A stretch of 64,000 nucleotides of DNA from Stemphylium vesicarium (GCA_004380135.1 QXCR01000086.1:62001-126000), one strand, 5' to 3'; positions 1 to 11,779 are shown, counted from the stretch's first letter. Notes: generated by a model not told the origin, from the letters alone. Numbers and translations are program-made.

Positions 1-447
1 TTGGCGCGGACCTTTTCCGCTATGGCTAGACCGAGCTTGGGCTATCTACTGAATTCCCACAGTTTCTAAATCGTACATGCGGTCCGTCCCTGGCCCTCTC
101 CAGTCGGTGCTATGTCATTTACAATCTATCTCTGGACGACTATCCGATTTCCATCCAATCCTGATCTTTGCCCATTATCCCAACGCCCCGCTGCATCGTA
201 GATAACGGTTAGGTCGGAGCTATCCACATCCATCGCGTTCCCACGCAAACCACACGATTGATTCGACCAGGGCATTGCCACATCCGAAAGTCCTGACTCC
301 CCTCGAACGACACAAAAGTTCGACGATCGCATTTGTACAATGCAATCGATGCGCGCAAAAAATGTGCGCCGATCTCGCAGTTTCCTTCCGGTCTCCGGAT
401 CTGGCCAGCGTTAATGACTCAACTTCCATATTGTTTGCACCCTGTGT

Positions 448-561
448 CTACCGCCGAGGTTGACGGTGCGCAAGAAATCGCCATGCGATAAAGAGATACG
501 GAATGAAAGTGATCAGAAGAATGACGATTGCAATTATGGCTTCATGGGACAGGGTCGCCAT
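448..561 (-). CDS. Possible small single-pass membrane protein or first exon
   Basis: A 37-codon frame starts at an ATG at 561. It holds one strongly hydrophobic stretch (IIAIVILLITFIPYLFIAWRF-like, about residues 9-28) followed by a basic tail. The frame ends at TAG, and beyond that stop the same frame stays open to about 220 without a recognisable domain. It could be a tiny membrane protein, a first exon whose splice site I cannot place, or chance. I do not recognise a family. The rest of 1-1041 shows nothing else convincing on either strand. Confidence 0.2.
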   Translation of the reverse strand: MATLSHEAIIAIVILLITFIPYLFIAWRFLAHRQPRR

Positions 562-1041
562 GACTGAGTCGCTTGTTTCTGTTGATTTCAATTGAGCTTT
601 GATGCTGCACAAGCTCGACATGAAAGCCCATCTTATCTTGCCTAGCATTCAGACTTCTGAGTTGCTAAGCCTTTATGGGATAACTGATTCAGAGGTATTC
701 TAATTTCGCACAATTGGCTACGCACTTTGTTGCTGCACCATACGGAGGCCTTGAGTCTTGTGTTCCCAGGACTCGGATTTTGGGATGGCTCAGCCTGCAC
801 GAATTAGCTCGTCCGGCAATCTTCAGATTTTGCATGATTGGCTGCGCATCCCAAGGTCGCATAATCAGCCGGGAAATCTCAACGCACCCACTGTCATTCG
901 TTACAGAGGCGAGCTTCCACCCACGTGTGGCACTGAGAGCAGTCTCAGCTTCGTCACTTTACGCTTCGTGTTTTTCGGATGTTGTCCATCATCCCCCCTC
1001 ACCCGAACAAACTATCCACTGCTCTTAACACTAAGATCAAT

Positions 1042-4000
1042 ATGCCACACAGAGCTGTCCGCATCCCGGACGAAGTCTGGGGGCGACATCGCCCTGTTAT
1101 TGAACAGCTTTACTTGACCGAGGGCCGGAGGCTAAAAGATGAAGATGGTGTTATCGACATAATGGCCAAACGCAATGGTCTTTCTGCAGTGTATGTGCTT
1201 TCGAAACCCGATATCCTTTCTGATAGTCAGCAGCAAGTCACAGTATGAACATCGTTTCAAGATTTGGGGCTTAAGAAAGAATCTTAAAAGGAAGGAATGG
1301 GACGTCGTGCTTGATGTAGTCAAAAAGCGCACTAGGCTCGGTCAGGTCAGTCAGTTGACTTTGAATGGTGCAGCCATAGATGGAAAACGGATCACAAGGG
1401 AGCTTACACGCCGCGGTATGGCACAAGCTCTGGTTCCCTCCCTTGAAGGTAAACAATTTCTATATCCAAAAGAACATTGGCTAATCTCGCCGAGCTTCAA
1501 GTCCTGTGCATGGTAAAGACCCTGGAGCTTCATCAATGCGAGCTGGAAACATGCCGTTATGTGCTCGGCCCAAGCTAACGCCGAGAAGCAAGATGGCTCT
1601 CTCGGGAACTACCAAAGCGGCTGATCGACTCGAGATACATGCTCACGCTCAAACCAACGTTATATCAAAAGTTGCAGGTAACACTGGGTTATGGATTGGA
1701 GTGGCATCATATTGTAGATGCTATGAGCCAGACACGTGGTATAGAAACCTAGACTGGAGCTTGTTCGGCGAAAGAGCGCATGAGTCGGCTTCCTTCGGAT
1801 TCTCGTCATCTGCTACGATGTTCTATGGAAGCCGAAGGATGCTCAGTACCAAAAGCGAAGTAGACGGCTGGCCGACGTTACAACAGAGCATGATCACCGC
1901 GATTCTCAATGATATCCAGCTGCCCGGCCACCCTAAGCTGAACCAAATGCATAAGTGGCTAAGGAACATCCCTTCTGATACCGTCATAGACTTTCTCGGA
2001 CCATTGCCGCCAGAGGCCTTGAACTTTTTTCGAGAGCGTGCCTTTGCCGCAGCGCTCAGAGCCAATGACCAGGACTCGATGCAGGAGATGATTACCCTTG
2101 GCTTCAATCCAGATGATTGTATTGCGACTGGAGAGGACGACGGGACTGGTGCATTGACGCCCCTCCAGTGAGCGCTAAGGCATCGTCAATTTGGGCTGGT
2201 GAGAATGTACCTTTCAAACATGGTGACCAACGAACGGGGAGTCGACCTTGACAAAATTCTTTCATCATTTCAAAGCTCCACTCATCGCCAAGGCATACAA
2301 TGTGATGATCCACTATTTTACAAAGAGTGGACGCAGCTCACATGTCTACTCTTCTCGGGTGGAGCGAGACCAAATGTCAGATGCTTCATCATGGCACAGA
2401 AAGATACTACAGACAGCACCTTCCAGTTCATCTTCGGATCGATTGATGGCGGGGTTGAAAGATTCCTCGAGCTCGGCCTAGTTGAGGAATACATCTTCCA
2501 CAGCAGTGGGGGGAACGAGGCGCTTGCAATCAGGATCTGCAGCTTCGTGTTCGAAAAAAGAGGTGAAGGCAGCATCCTTTCAAGGGGACGCCATCCAGCT
2601 CGCCCTGTCAAAAGCTTTTCGTGCAGCTTTGATCATGTCGCACACCAAAGCCGCAATAGAGATACTCCAAGTTTGTTCCCGTGCGAGCATAATCGTTACA
2701 TATCCTGGCATCAACATCCTATTGGCAGACCAAATCTGCAACCACTGTTTTCTGAACGAATGGCATCTAGTCTAAGTGCTCGTCCGCACCCATGATCCCG
2801 ATTATAAGAACATCGGCCCGGCTTGTAGGAACGTCACTAGCAAGGCGATTCATGCAGAGCCAGAAAGCCAAGCGAAAAGACTACAAAGACTACGCTTAGC
2901 AGCCCTAGACAACGACTCCCAATATGTTATCAAGCAGTTCCGTATTGGATCTAGGATTGCACCACGGGAGTGGGATCAGGGGCTCAATTACGCAGCAAGT
3001 ATTGGTCATGTCGAGGTAGCTGTCGCTATCATTTTTTTCGGTCCAAGCAAGGCTCATGGCTATCGTCGGCTGTTCTTGCTCTTACGACAAGGCTGCATCA
3101 CTGGTATCGCCTTGTTGATGGAGACCAACTTGGAGTGGCTGTCGGCCCTAATGGACGCAAGTGAAGGCTACTAATCTCCATTGAACGACTTGCTTTTCAG
3201 GGAACAACCATTTCGCATGGCGGAGCTTCTTTTCATTGAGCTCTTTTCACTTCACACCGCAACACAACGGCGGATAGCATTCCGCGTGCTGGGGTACTAC
3301 GCCATTCACGAAAAAGACCTCCCATTTTTAGCCTGGTTGCTCGAGAATGGGCTGGACATGGAGTCATTCGCTTGCCGGGTCAAAGGATATGTTGGTCGCA
3401 TTGTATTGCCATCCCTCCTTGCAATAGCGATCAAACAGAACATTGGGCAATTGCTGAACTTCCTCTTCATGCGAAGAGTCAAGGTACTTGATCTGCCCCC
3501 TTTCTTGTCGGTCAACAATGGCTCTCCTCGAAGACACAGATTCAAGGAATTTATCGGGGCCATGGCGGCCAACGGATGCGGCAAGAAGAGACATTCGATT
3601 CCCCTACTCCAAAAAGCGGTTCACGATCGAGACTACGAGCTTATCCGCAGTCTAGCGCCTCTTGTCGATGCCGATAGCATAGTCACTGGAAATAACGGCC
3701 ATGAGGGCGACGGCCAAAGCTCAGCTCTTCTTAGTCCGTTGGGCGAGGCGATCATTCTGAGAGATAACCAGGCGGCAGCATTATTGTTGGGTCATGGGGC
3801 CACAGCTAATGCGCTTGTGTGTCACCGCAGAGCACGGGAGACGACTCATGGCTCTCATCTAAATAGAGCTTCACCCCTGCTTGCGGCAATCGACATGCGC
3901 GACCTATCGATGATACAACTCCTGCTAAAACATGGGGCGGCCGTTGACTATCCACCCCGCCAAGGCCTCACACAAACCCCACTGCAAAGAGCAGCCGAGA

Positions 4001-4398
4001 TTGGGAATTTCGACGTTGCGCAATTGCTACTCTCTCACGGAGCGCCCGCAGACAGCGCACCTTTCTATTCGGGTGGCACACCGTTGCAGTTTGCTGCCGT
4101 GGGTGGCTTTGTGGGCATCGCAACACTGCTACTCGGTTATGGCGCCGACCCCAGCCATGCACCAGCAGAAGGTGAAGGTAGAACCGCGTTTGAAGCGGCA
4201 GCAGAGTGGGGCCGGTTCAATATGTTGACTTTGCTTGCCCAATGGCACGTGGATCTCGACCTTGTTATCGAACCCGGGCTTACCCAGTATCAGCGGGCTC
4301 TTCGATTAGCGACTCAACATGGGCAGATGGCAAGCAAACGCTACATTGAGAGGATTCACGCGCTACGTGTAAGCACTCCTGATTACGCGGGACCATGA
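1042..4398 (+). pseudogene. Broken Clr5-domain/ankyrin-repeat protein gene
   Basis: The N-terminus is a Clr5 domain (Trp-containing VWGRHRPVIEQLYLTEGR, then SQYEHRFKIWGLRKN), a putative DNA-binding module common in ascomycetes. It is rebuilt across an intron at 1191-1230. A second intron is likely at 1449-1501. The C-terminal third (about 3200-4398) carries at least four ankyrin repeats (LLLKHGAAVDYP, LLLSHGAPADS, LLLGYGADPSHA). In between, the reading frame is broken. There are stops at 1576 (TAA), 1750 (TAG), 2169 (TGA) and 2773 (TAA), plus one extra A in the A6 run at 2556-2561; skipping that base restores homology-like sequence. The TAA at 3172 probably lies in an intron ending at the CAG at 3200. 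At least two stops fit CAA/CGA changed to TAA/TGA. Such proteins often act in nuclear regulation or heterokaryon incompatibility, but the role here is unknown. Several sequencing errors are a less likely alternative. Confidence 0.8.
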
Positions 4399-4436
4399 GT
4401 GTTCGTTACTTCGCATACATAAGTTTACGCTATAAT

Positions 4437-5288
4437 TCACCAGGGATACTCGCCATCACATGTCAAAAACTTGCCTGCCTCAGCGTCTCGTTCCCCATTC
4501 AGCATGCGCAACACAGGTCTAGCACCTTCACTGGTTGGCTTCGCTCCGTTGGCCGTCTTGTTACGAGGAGTAAAGTTACTCTCCGTCCATCCCGGGCAGT
4601 ACGCAAACACCTTCCACCCCCTGGGATGATACTCGGTGATCTGGCACGCTGTCACCATGTTCAGGGCAGCTTTGCTGATCCGGTACTGATCTTGCTTCAT
4701 CTTGTAAAACGCATCCTCTGGGTTCAGGCGAAGGCTGATGGAACCGGCCCCAGAACTGATGTTCACGATGCGTGGCGTTAATGTAGACTTCGATAGCAGC
4801 GGTGCGAATGCTTCCACGACAGCGTAGGGTCCAGCGGCGTTTGTGCCAAATGCTGTGTTGAGTTTCTGGAACAGGGATTCGTCGCTGCTATCGGCGATAC
4901 CGGCGTTGTTGACCAGGGCATCAAGCCTAGGGGGTTAGACCTCTTTCAAGCAAGACAGTTGACCAGCGCTCACCTTCCGTGTGTTTTCTCAACTTGCTTG
5001 GCTGCCGCAGTGATGGAGTTCTCGTTCGAGACGTCAACTTGGAGCATCTCCACGCTACCGGGAAGACTACGGCGTTGGAGGTCGTTCACGGCGGTCGTGC
5101 CCTTTTCGATCGAGCGGCTACCAAGAAGAATGTGTTTCGTTGCATCGCTGAGCAGCTGAGTCGCCAGCTCCAGCCCGATGCCACCGTTCGCTGTATATTA
5201 ACTTTGTCAGTCTCGTCTCGCTGATTGGAATACTCGTGTCGGACGTACCACCAGTTATAAGGACGATGGTTTTGATCGGAGAAGCCAT
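4437..5288 (-). CDS. Classical short-chain dehydrogenase/reductase (SDR)
   Basis: Three exons, 5249-5288, 4974-5190 and 4437-4926, join in frame to a 248-residue protein, the usual SDR length. The introns (58 and 47 bp) have GTACGT...CAG and GTGAGC...TAG ends. Every family hallmark is present: the cofactor motif TGANGGIG at residues 12-19, NNAG at 92-95, catalytic Ser in NISSG at 143-144, and the YRISK Tyr-167/Lys-171 pair. The motif spacing resembles carbonyl-reductase-like SDRs that reduce small carbonyls with NADPH in the cytosol. The substrate cannot be told from the sequence. The start is the first ATG, directly before the nucleotide-binding strand. The gene ends about 40 bp from the 3' end of the Clr5/ankyrin pseudogene, so the two are convergent. 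No lesions are seen. Confidence 0.92.
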
Positions 5289-5330
5289 GAGTTATTTTGT
5301 AAGTAGCTGTACCATCCGAGTACCTGTCCA

Positions 5331-5338
5331 TTTATATA
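5331..5338 (-). promoter_or_regulatory. TATA-like box of the SDR gene
   Basis: TATATAAA on the minus strand lies about 43 bp upstream of the SDR start codon. It is suitably placed for a short leader, but this is only a motif match. Confidence 0.35.
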
Positions 5339-5344
5339 GCTTAC

Positions 5345-6161
5345 CGCAGTACAAAGAATGTTTGATGGGCGGTTTTAACATCTATGTATTCTCCGAACGA
5401 TTGACGGCGATAACTACCTATGTCCGCGCGAGCACATTTTTGGTTGTGTCCCTAAGCACGTCTACAACACAAGGCTATCAACGCACATGCCAGAGATTGT
5501 ATCGTCATCTATCAATCTATGCCTCGGTTCCAAATTTGCATTGCGGGGGTTAATCGGCCGCCCAGCGGAGCATCGGGTTTAGTCCTGTCATTAACCCGGT
5601 CAAGCTTCGTGACGGAGCTTCTCCGGCGGCATTGGTGGTGGTGTCTTCAAGGTACGTCACAAACCTTACGTAACAAAGGGGTTGCTCTAACACTGAATGA
5701 ACACCCCTCTGAGCAGCTTAGCGGACCCTGCTTTTCTTGGGGTTGGGTTAGTGTATACGATTATAGTTTGCATCACTCGCAACGCACTCCTCAAAATACA
5801 CGTAATTGATGCTACACACGTGAAGTATGTTTTGTCTCGCTGAATACCACGTTGTGTGTACATAGGGCAACGACATAGGGTACTACTTCCGCTACGAGGC
5901 GCCTCGTACGACGTCGCTAGAGCTGATATCGCCCTGCATAGATCTTACTAATGCAGCTCAAGAGGTTCTAGCTTAAGAAGGAGATAATATAGTTTCGGCC
6001 GAGCATCATAGGTCATTGAAGGACTTCATGGTAATGTATCCGCGGTTTCCGGCAACCCAGAATATAGGTGTGCCTGCACGTCTTGCTCTGATGCTTATAC
6101 AGCATTCGGACACAGCCCATTTTCTCTCCTCATCGATATTCCTACTTGTCCCCGGAAAACC
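5345..6161. other. Intergenic, no gene recognised
   Basis: This is the shared upstream region of the divergent SDR and carotenoid-oxygenase genes. Frames here are short and show no domain-like composition. Base composition is not RIP-like, and no repeat was recognised. Confidence 0.5.
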
Positions 6162-7899
6162 ATGGGCTCAAATAAGCTCACATCATTTTCGCTCGACAAG
6201 CAGCCACCCGTGCCCGTCGATCAGGAAGATCTTGAATCGTTGAAACTGCTCGATGCAGAGAGCTATAACCGAAGTAGCGTCTACAACTTTCCTGGGTACA
6301 AGCCTATCCATCGGGAACTTTCCCAGATAGAGGTTGAAATCAGTGGTACTCTGCCCGGTGATCTCGAAGGCGTCTATCTTCGCAACGGCACCAACATTCA
6401 ATTCTGTAACGGTGTGAGAGGGGAGGACTGCGTTGTCATTGTATAGCTCCAAAGGAGAGCAGCTATATACGTGTGTGGGATAATAAAGTGTGGTAGCGAT
6501 AGCCGTACCCAACTTGTATCGGAGTGGGTCTTGGCAAGGCCCAAACCGTCACAAATTCCAACCCACCGATATTCGACTCCATGCCTTTTCCGGCGCAGGA
6601 ATGATCCACCAGATCCAGATTCAAAAGGGAAAGGCAACATACTCCAACTTTTACATTCGCACACCTCGCTTCGAGATTGAAGGAAAGATTGGTCGAGAAG
6701 TATACGTCGAGTTCAGCGATATCGCCGGTGCAGGTTCTGCCGCACTGGAAAAGATCAAAGCACTCAAGATTAAGGGGGAAAAGGGGCTTCTTCCCGAGTT
6801 CTCTCAGTATGAGCTTACACCTGGTTCTACCTCCATTCGCCACCATAGTGGCCGCCTGTACTGCCTCCAAGAGACTGGCTACGCATTTGTGCTAGACGCT
6901 GTCCAGAACCAAGACGGGGCCTTAATACTAGATGGCCGGGGCCATCTTGAAACATGGGACGGCGAGTGGGAGGGCCCGTTCTCCGCCCATCCCCACTTCG
7001 ACCCAAATACAGGCGACATGTACAACCTCAGCCTCGACGACCAGTCTCTTATCATGGCCGGTCGAATATCTAAGGGATTGCGACACTCACAAGCCGCCTT
7101 CGGCCAGACTCAAGGGTCCATGGGCTGGCTTCACGACTTCTTCCTCACCGAGAACTACATCGTGTTCCCCGATATATCTATGCGTCGCGAATTCTCCGGG
7201 CTCGCAAAGGAAAATGGTAGCGTCTTCAGCTTCGATCACGACTATCCCATGCGCTTCGGAGTTGTCCCGCGAGAGTTCCAGACGGGCAGCCAAGTTCAAT
7301 GGTTTGAAACGAGAAACCCATCGAGCATCTGGCATGTCATCAATGCCTGGGAGCAAACAGCATCCGATGGATCGAGCCAAATCGTGCTTTATTCGCCTTG
7401 TTTCGACGAGTACCCACCCGAAGCGCCCATCCACACACCAGCCGAGCCCCTTGCCAAGGTCAAAACGTGGACGCTCAACCTTGACGCTGGAGAAGTAGTA
7501 GATGAGCAAGTTCTACTCGACCATCACTACGAGCGCCCCAGCTTGAACCTCGAATATGTTGGCTGACCAAGTCGCTACTGCTACCTTCTTGATGAGGAGT
7601 GTGATGGGTATATGGGCAAGGGTGTGCTCAAGTACGATTTGATTGACAAGAAGGAAGCTGGTTACATTAGCTACTGCGATATGTATGGTGGTGAGGCGCT
7701 GTTCGTTCCTAGATCGAACGCCAGCGCAGAGGACGATGGGTATCTGCTTGATATCCTCATGACGGGCGAGAAATCGGATCTCATCGTTGTTGATGCTAGG
7801 GCTATGACGGAGGTTGCGAGATTGCACTTTCCGCAAAGGGTGCCGTTTGGTGTACATGCTACTTGGCTTAACGCGGAGGAAGTGGCTGGTCTTGCGTAG
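6162..7899 (+). pseudogene. Carotenoid cleavage oxygenase, interrupted by one in-frame TGA
   Basis: Exons 6162-6405 and 6539-7899 (intron 133 bp, GTAACG...AAG) give a 534-codon frame of normal family length (RPE65/NCED/lignostilbene dioxygenase superfamily). These non-haem iron enzymes cleave a double bond in carotenoids, apocarotenoids or stilbenes. The four iron-binding histidines are all in place: His-232 (SAHPHF), His-280 (GWLHDF), His-347 (IWHVIN) and His-521 (FGVHATW). The N-terminus has the family motif GVYLRNGTN. Codon 424 is TGA (7564-7566) between EYVG and PSRYCYLLDEE, where relatives usually have Arg before that Pro-Ser-Arg-Tyr, so CGA to TGA is the likely change. The frame is otherwise undamaged on both sides. 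The gene is therefore recently inactivated, read through, or carries a sequencing error. A product ending at 423 would lack His-521 and be inactive. Confidence 0.9.
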
Positions 7900-9678
7900 G
7901 TTCTGGAATTCATGCTGTTGGGTTGTGGATTCTTGATGTTCTAGAGTTCAGGCGCATGTGATCAGCGTGCGCGATTGAGAAAGTCGTGGCTACGGGTGAC
8001 CATCTGCAGCTACATGGCAAAAGATCGGCTCTACAACCACGGTACATCATCAGATACAAAAACACGGTACCATCTACTGGCTTTACAGGAAAGCCTGCAT
8101 GCTCATTTAGAGATCAGTTCGGGCTGGAATAGACGCTGTAATAATAGTACTCGTGGAAGGACCGCCGTAGTAGCCGTCAATTCTTAATGCAACTCTTACT
8201 GACGAGCGCAAATGAAAAAAATTAGACGGCAGTCTGTGGTCGAATGCGCTGACGATCTGCGATCGCGATCGTGTAGTCGCAGTTAATGATGCAACGGTTT
8301 GGGCCTTGCCCAGATCCACTCTAGTACGAATTGGGATAGCTCATGTACGGTCATCTATATATGTAGCTCACCCCACCTCAGATAGTCAATTCAGCGCAGT
8401 CCCCCCCTCTTACACCGTTAGAAATGAAGAGGAAGCGCAGTTGAGGCTAGCTGTAAGTCTTGTCGCCAGTCGCCAGGATGGTGGGGCCACGCACGGGCTA
8501 GCCTCATTTTCACAGCAAGCTCCCCGGACCGTCATGGCATCCTACTTTCCAACTATCTCAAACTCATGTGCGTCAAATCACCTCAAGGGTCGACTGGCAA
8601 TTAGCCGACGGGAATGCATCGCGATATTAGGGATGTTCGCCACATTCACCTTGCGTCGACCTCGGGAGATCGTTACGCTGTTGGACGCTCGCTACGAAAT
8701 ACCCTTTTCGTACCCGCTGTTCGCTTGGTGTGATATCCCTACATGCTCGTCCTCTCATCGCCCTCAGTTCATCTGGTCAAGGCAACCCTGCAGCCTTTCC
8801 GCCGTCAATGGCGTGGCAGGAAGACCCTCGGTACGCCCGATAGGCTCGACTACGATCCGCATCCTAAAGCTGAAGACTGTGGTCGTTCACCCGCGCTTAC
8901 CAACATCCCTAGTTCGTAAATTCAATACATTCGCGAATTCTTATCTCGGCTGGTGGATACCACGATAGCGACGGCTAAGCCTACGTGTTGGTCTGCTGTT
9001 GGATGGCTACTCGCCTTGGAAAGAAGGTGCTATAGGTATTGCGTCTTGGTCGCGCATTGCCGAACGCTTCGGTACTGATCTGCTGTCAATCATCTCGGCC
9101 CAACAAGCCTGGGCTCTCATGCATACGCTACCTGCGATACGAGCCGCGCACCCGAAGCGGCAGCTACGAAGGCAGACGTCGCTCAGCCCTGCACAGCGAA
9201 CAATGCACCTCTCCTAGTGCTCTAGGCCTCAGCTCGACTAAAAATGCAGCGAGCATTGGCAGGGGGTCCAGCGACAAGCTCAGCTGTATCTGTCACACCT
9301 CGTCATGATTCGAGGATCAATTCAGCAAAAAGGAAAGTAGATGCTGCAACGCCACCTCGTCCGAATCGGTAAATGCTAAACGAGAAATCCTGAGCTAGAC
9401 CAAGAGAGACGCTTGGGTCTCGTTATCTGTTCTGGGTTCGCGCAAGCCAAATGACCATCGCTGAGACGTTGGATCGTACATCGATCCCAGCTTCGAATAC
9501 AGTGCTGAGTATTGGATTCATTTAAACCCGATCCTGGACACAGTTTGTGCAATCAAGAAGGATGCTTCTACCGATCTTGTCGCGTACATCTAAGCCTTAA
9601 CGTACCTCAGCCTCGCGGCTCTTCAGCCTTGTTGCTCTTTAGCTTTGTTGTTTCGTAGCGGTCCCCTTGTTGTTCCCA
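7900..9678. other. Intergenic, no gene recognised
   Basis: About 1.8 kb follow the carotenoid-oxygenase gene. Several medium-length frames exist (for example 8306-8968 on the plus strand), but none shows motifs, a membrane pattern or a sensible gene structure. Composition is unlike the RIP blocks. It may hold decayed gene remains I cannot name. Confidence 0.45.
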
Positions 9679-10900
9679 ATGGCAAGCGAAGTCAGGGAAC
9701 CAGTTGCCAGCGATCAAGGCCAAACTAGCTCGATCTCGTCGGTACCATTCGAATCTCCAGGGCATGGAGAAACCCCTCAGATTATGAACAATGAGGGAAC
9801 ACAAGGACACGTCGACTCCGTAACAGTGGATAAGTTTAACTTCATTCTTGGTACAGCCGCATGTCTACTTCCACTTCAAAGTATGCATCAAACAAACTGA
9901 TATTAGATAAGCTAGACCCGGAAAAGGTCACGTCGATGCCCGAGCAGGTGAATAAAGACTCTCATGAGACACATCCATATGTATCATTCGGGGACGATGG
10001 GACAACCACAAGTCTCAACGCGTTCGGATATATCATTCAACTCTTCCAAGCCCACGGGTCTAGCCGTTCCGGCTTCTTCTACGTGGAAGTTCCCGGAGTA
10101 CCAGAACCGTACGCTGTTCAGGCTCGGGCACAGAAGCTCATGAGTGCTCGTGAAATCGATAGAGAGGGTATGTACGCCTACCCGTATGGTCAGAACAGTC
10201 TTCTTGATCTGACCTCGGAGACGAGGCATAATTCCTCTATGATCGCTGGCCACTATTCACCACTGAATACGGACATGTCACCTTCCAAGTTTTACATGTC
10301 GCATTCCAGGGTATCATCTTTCAGCAGTATCAGTGATCAACAAAGTCAGACTCGACAATCTATCCCGATGGATTGGGAAACCCGGTTTGAGTGGACCTGC
10401 GAATACGAGACTTAGATTTCACTTATTCTTCCTCGGTGTTCAACCATGACAAGTTTAACGATAAATGCGAAAACTGCAAGGAATGCAAGCACCATATTGT
10501 CAATCACGAGAATTGCAAAGACTACAGAATCTTTGAAGGTATCAAAGACTCCGGAGACTGCAAATACTATTGCTTCCGAGTAGTCGGCGAGTATAAGACG
10601 GGATTCATACTTGAGCGCTCAGGCTTATTTCGAAATCACGGCGAGCACCAGAAACCAGAAGAACTTGACTCCGTCTTCTTGGCTGTCTCTATCTTTGCCA
10701 ATGGAGAACCTCAGGAGCTTGATATTGGCAGTGGCATTGTCAATCATCCCTGGATCGTTGTCAACTCACCTGAAACACATGAGAAGATTTTACGATTGAC
10801 CATTCTTGGTCCCTACAAACCACGGTGGCTTACAAGATTTGGTACGAGAAAAATGTTGGAACTGAAGCGACTTCCCGATTCCACAGAACAGCCTCTGTGA
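9679..10900 (+). CDS. Uncharacterised fungal protein gene, multi-exon
   Basis: The start ATG at 9679 opens an acidic, Ser/Gln-rich N-terminus. A GTACAG...TAG intron at 9851-9906 (56 bp) joins it in frame to a segment running to about 10400, which contains TTSLNAFGYIIQLFQAHGSS and SGFFYVEVPGVPEPYAVQAR-like sequence. The frame then shifts into 10391-10900, a segment with a Cys/His cluster (CENCKECKHHIVNHENC at its start, then GDCKYYC) that could bind zinc. I could not place a good intron at this second junction, so a frameshift near 10390-10420 is possible. There is no signal peptide. I do not recognise the family or propose a function. The frame ends 36 bp before a MITE. Confidence 0.5.
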
Positions 10901-10928
10901 GATGCACAAGATGCTGAGGATATCTCCG

Positions 10929-11072
10929 CTCACAAGTAGAGTCCGCAACAAGCAAGCGATAGGCAGATTGATTACCACGTTAAGCTATGAAAGACCACTC
11001 TCCGGCCGGTGACAGTCCTAATCTAGTAATCAATATGCCTATCGCTTGCTTGTTGCGGACTCTACTCACAAG
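10929..11072. mobile_element. hAT-type MITE, 128 bp, with 8-bp target duplication
   Basis: The element spans 10937-11064. Its ends are 39-bp terminal inverted repeats (outermost bases TAGAGTCCGCAACAAGCAAG) that differ at one position. It is flanked by the perfect 8-bp direct repeat CTCACAAG at 10929-10936 and 11065-11072. An 8-bp duplication is the hallmark of hAT transposition. There is no coding capacity. The inner 17 bp of the end (AGTCCGCAACAAGCAAG) recur at 62535-62551, at the end of the hAT transposase element at the right edge, so that family is the likely mobiliser. Confidence 0.88.
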
Positions 11073-11583
11073 GCTACCACTGTCGGATGACGCCAACATG
11101 GGCTTCATAATGAGACGCAATTTGAAGCATATACTGCTCGTCTATAGTATTCCAATGCCTCAACCCAATCGAGATGCGAGCAAGGATGGGGACTCAATCG
11201 CAGAAGCCATTGCTTTGACTTGTGGAGACATGTCGGGACACCGGATTGTCAAATCCGCGATCTTGTGAGCTATTTCGAATTGTTTAACCGCGACGTAGCT
11301 GACCATACAATTTCGCTTTCCAACTGCTTCTGTCGATGTACAAGCATCTCGGTACAATTCATCGTGATCACGACATCCAGCAGACCAAGTACATACACAA
11401 TCTACAACAGCGCATTGAAAAAGTGTGCCGAGGCCACGTGACCCAGATGATGAAGGCTGACAAGGTTGTTAGAGAGCTCAACGCGTACGACGAGAAGATG
11501 AAGAAGTCCTTCGAAGCGAATTATTGTGTCACTGACAAAGCTATATCCAAAAATCTCCCATGTATCAACTCATTGACGGATAC
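11073..11583 (+). pseudogene. Unrecognised gene remnant truncated by the copia insertion
   Basis: Two frames look protein-like: about 11065-11268 (DSIAEAIALTCGDMSGHRIV) and 11336-11583 (KYIHNLQQRIEKVCRGHVTQ, MMKADKVVRELNAYDEKMKK), the latter charged and helical, possibly coiled coil. They are in different frames, so an intron or lesion separates them. The second frame runs straight into the copia LTR at 11584 and loses its native end. It may be the 3' part of the gene at 9679-10900, with the MITE landing in between. No family is recognised. Confidence 0.35.
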
Positions 11584-11779
11584 TGTCACGGTTTGGGGTC
11601 TCTACTGCTCCTCCTCTTCACCTCCTCGCGGCTACTCACCTTAGCGAGCTATGCCTATCTGGGACTAGCACTGTTTGCTGTCACCAACCTACATATTCTG
11701 TTTGTAGCCTCACACAATACAACCTCAGTTCAATCCTTCAATTCTTCCTGCATGCGCACTGCTTACACTAACCTCCACA
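11584..11779 (+). repeat. 5' LTR of the copia element
   Basis: It begins TGTCACGGTTTGGG and ends CTCCACA directly before the primer-binding site. Positions 11584-11752 match 16823-16991 nearly exactly; 11753-11779 have no counterpart in the 3' copy. Confidence 0.8.

Noticed and set aside
3172..3174. TAA as a further nonsense mutation in the Clr5/ankyrin gene
   Set aside because: It sits in a CTAAT branch-point context before CTTTTCAG, so an intron ending at 3200 explains it better.
7564..7570. Programmed stop-codon read-through in the carotenoid oxygenase
   Set aside because: The context is TGA CCA, not the known strong TGA CTA signal, and there is no peroxisomal extension; mutation is simpler.
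8306..8968. 220-codon plus-strand frame
   Set aside because: No motif, no sensible composition and no gene structure around it; probably a chance frame.
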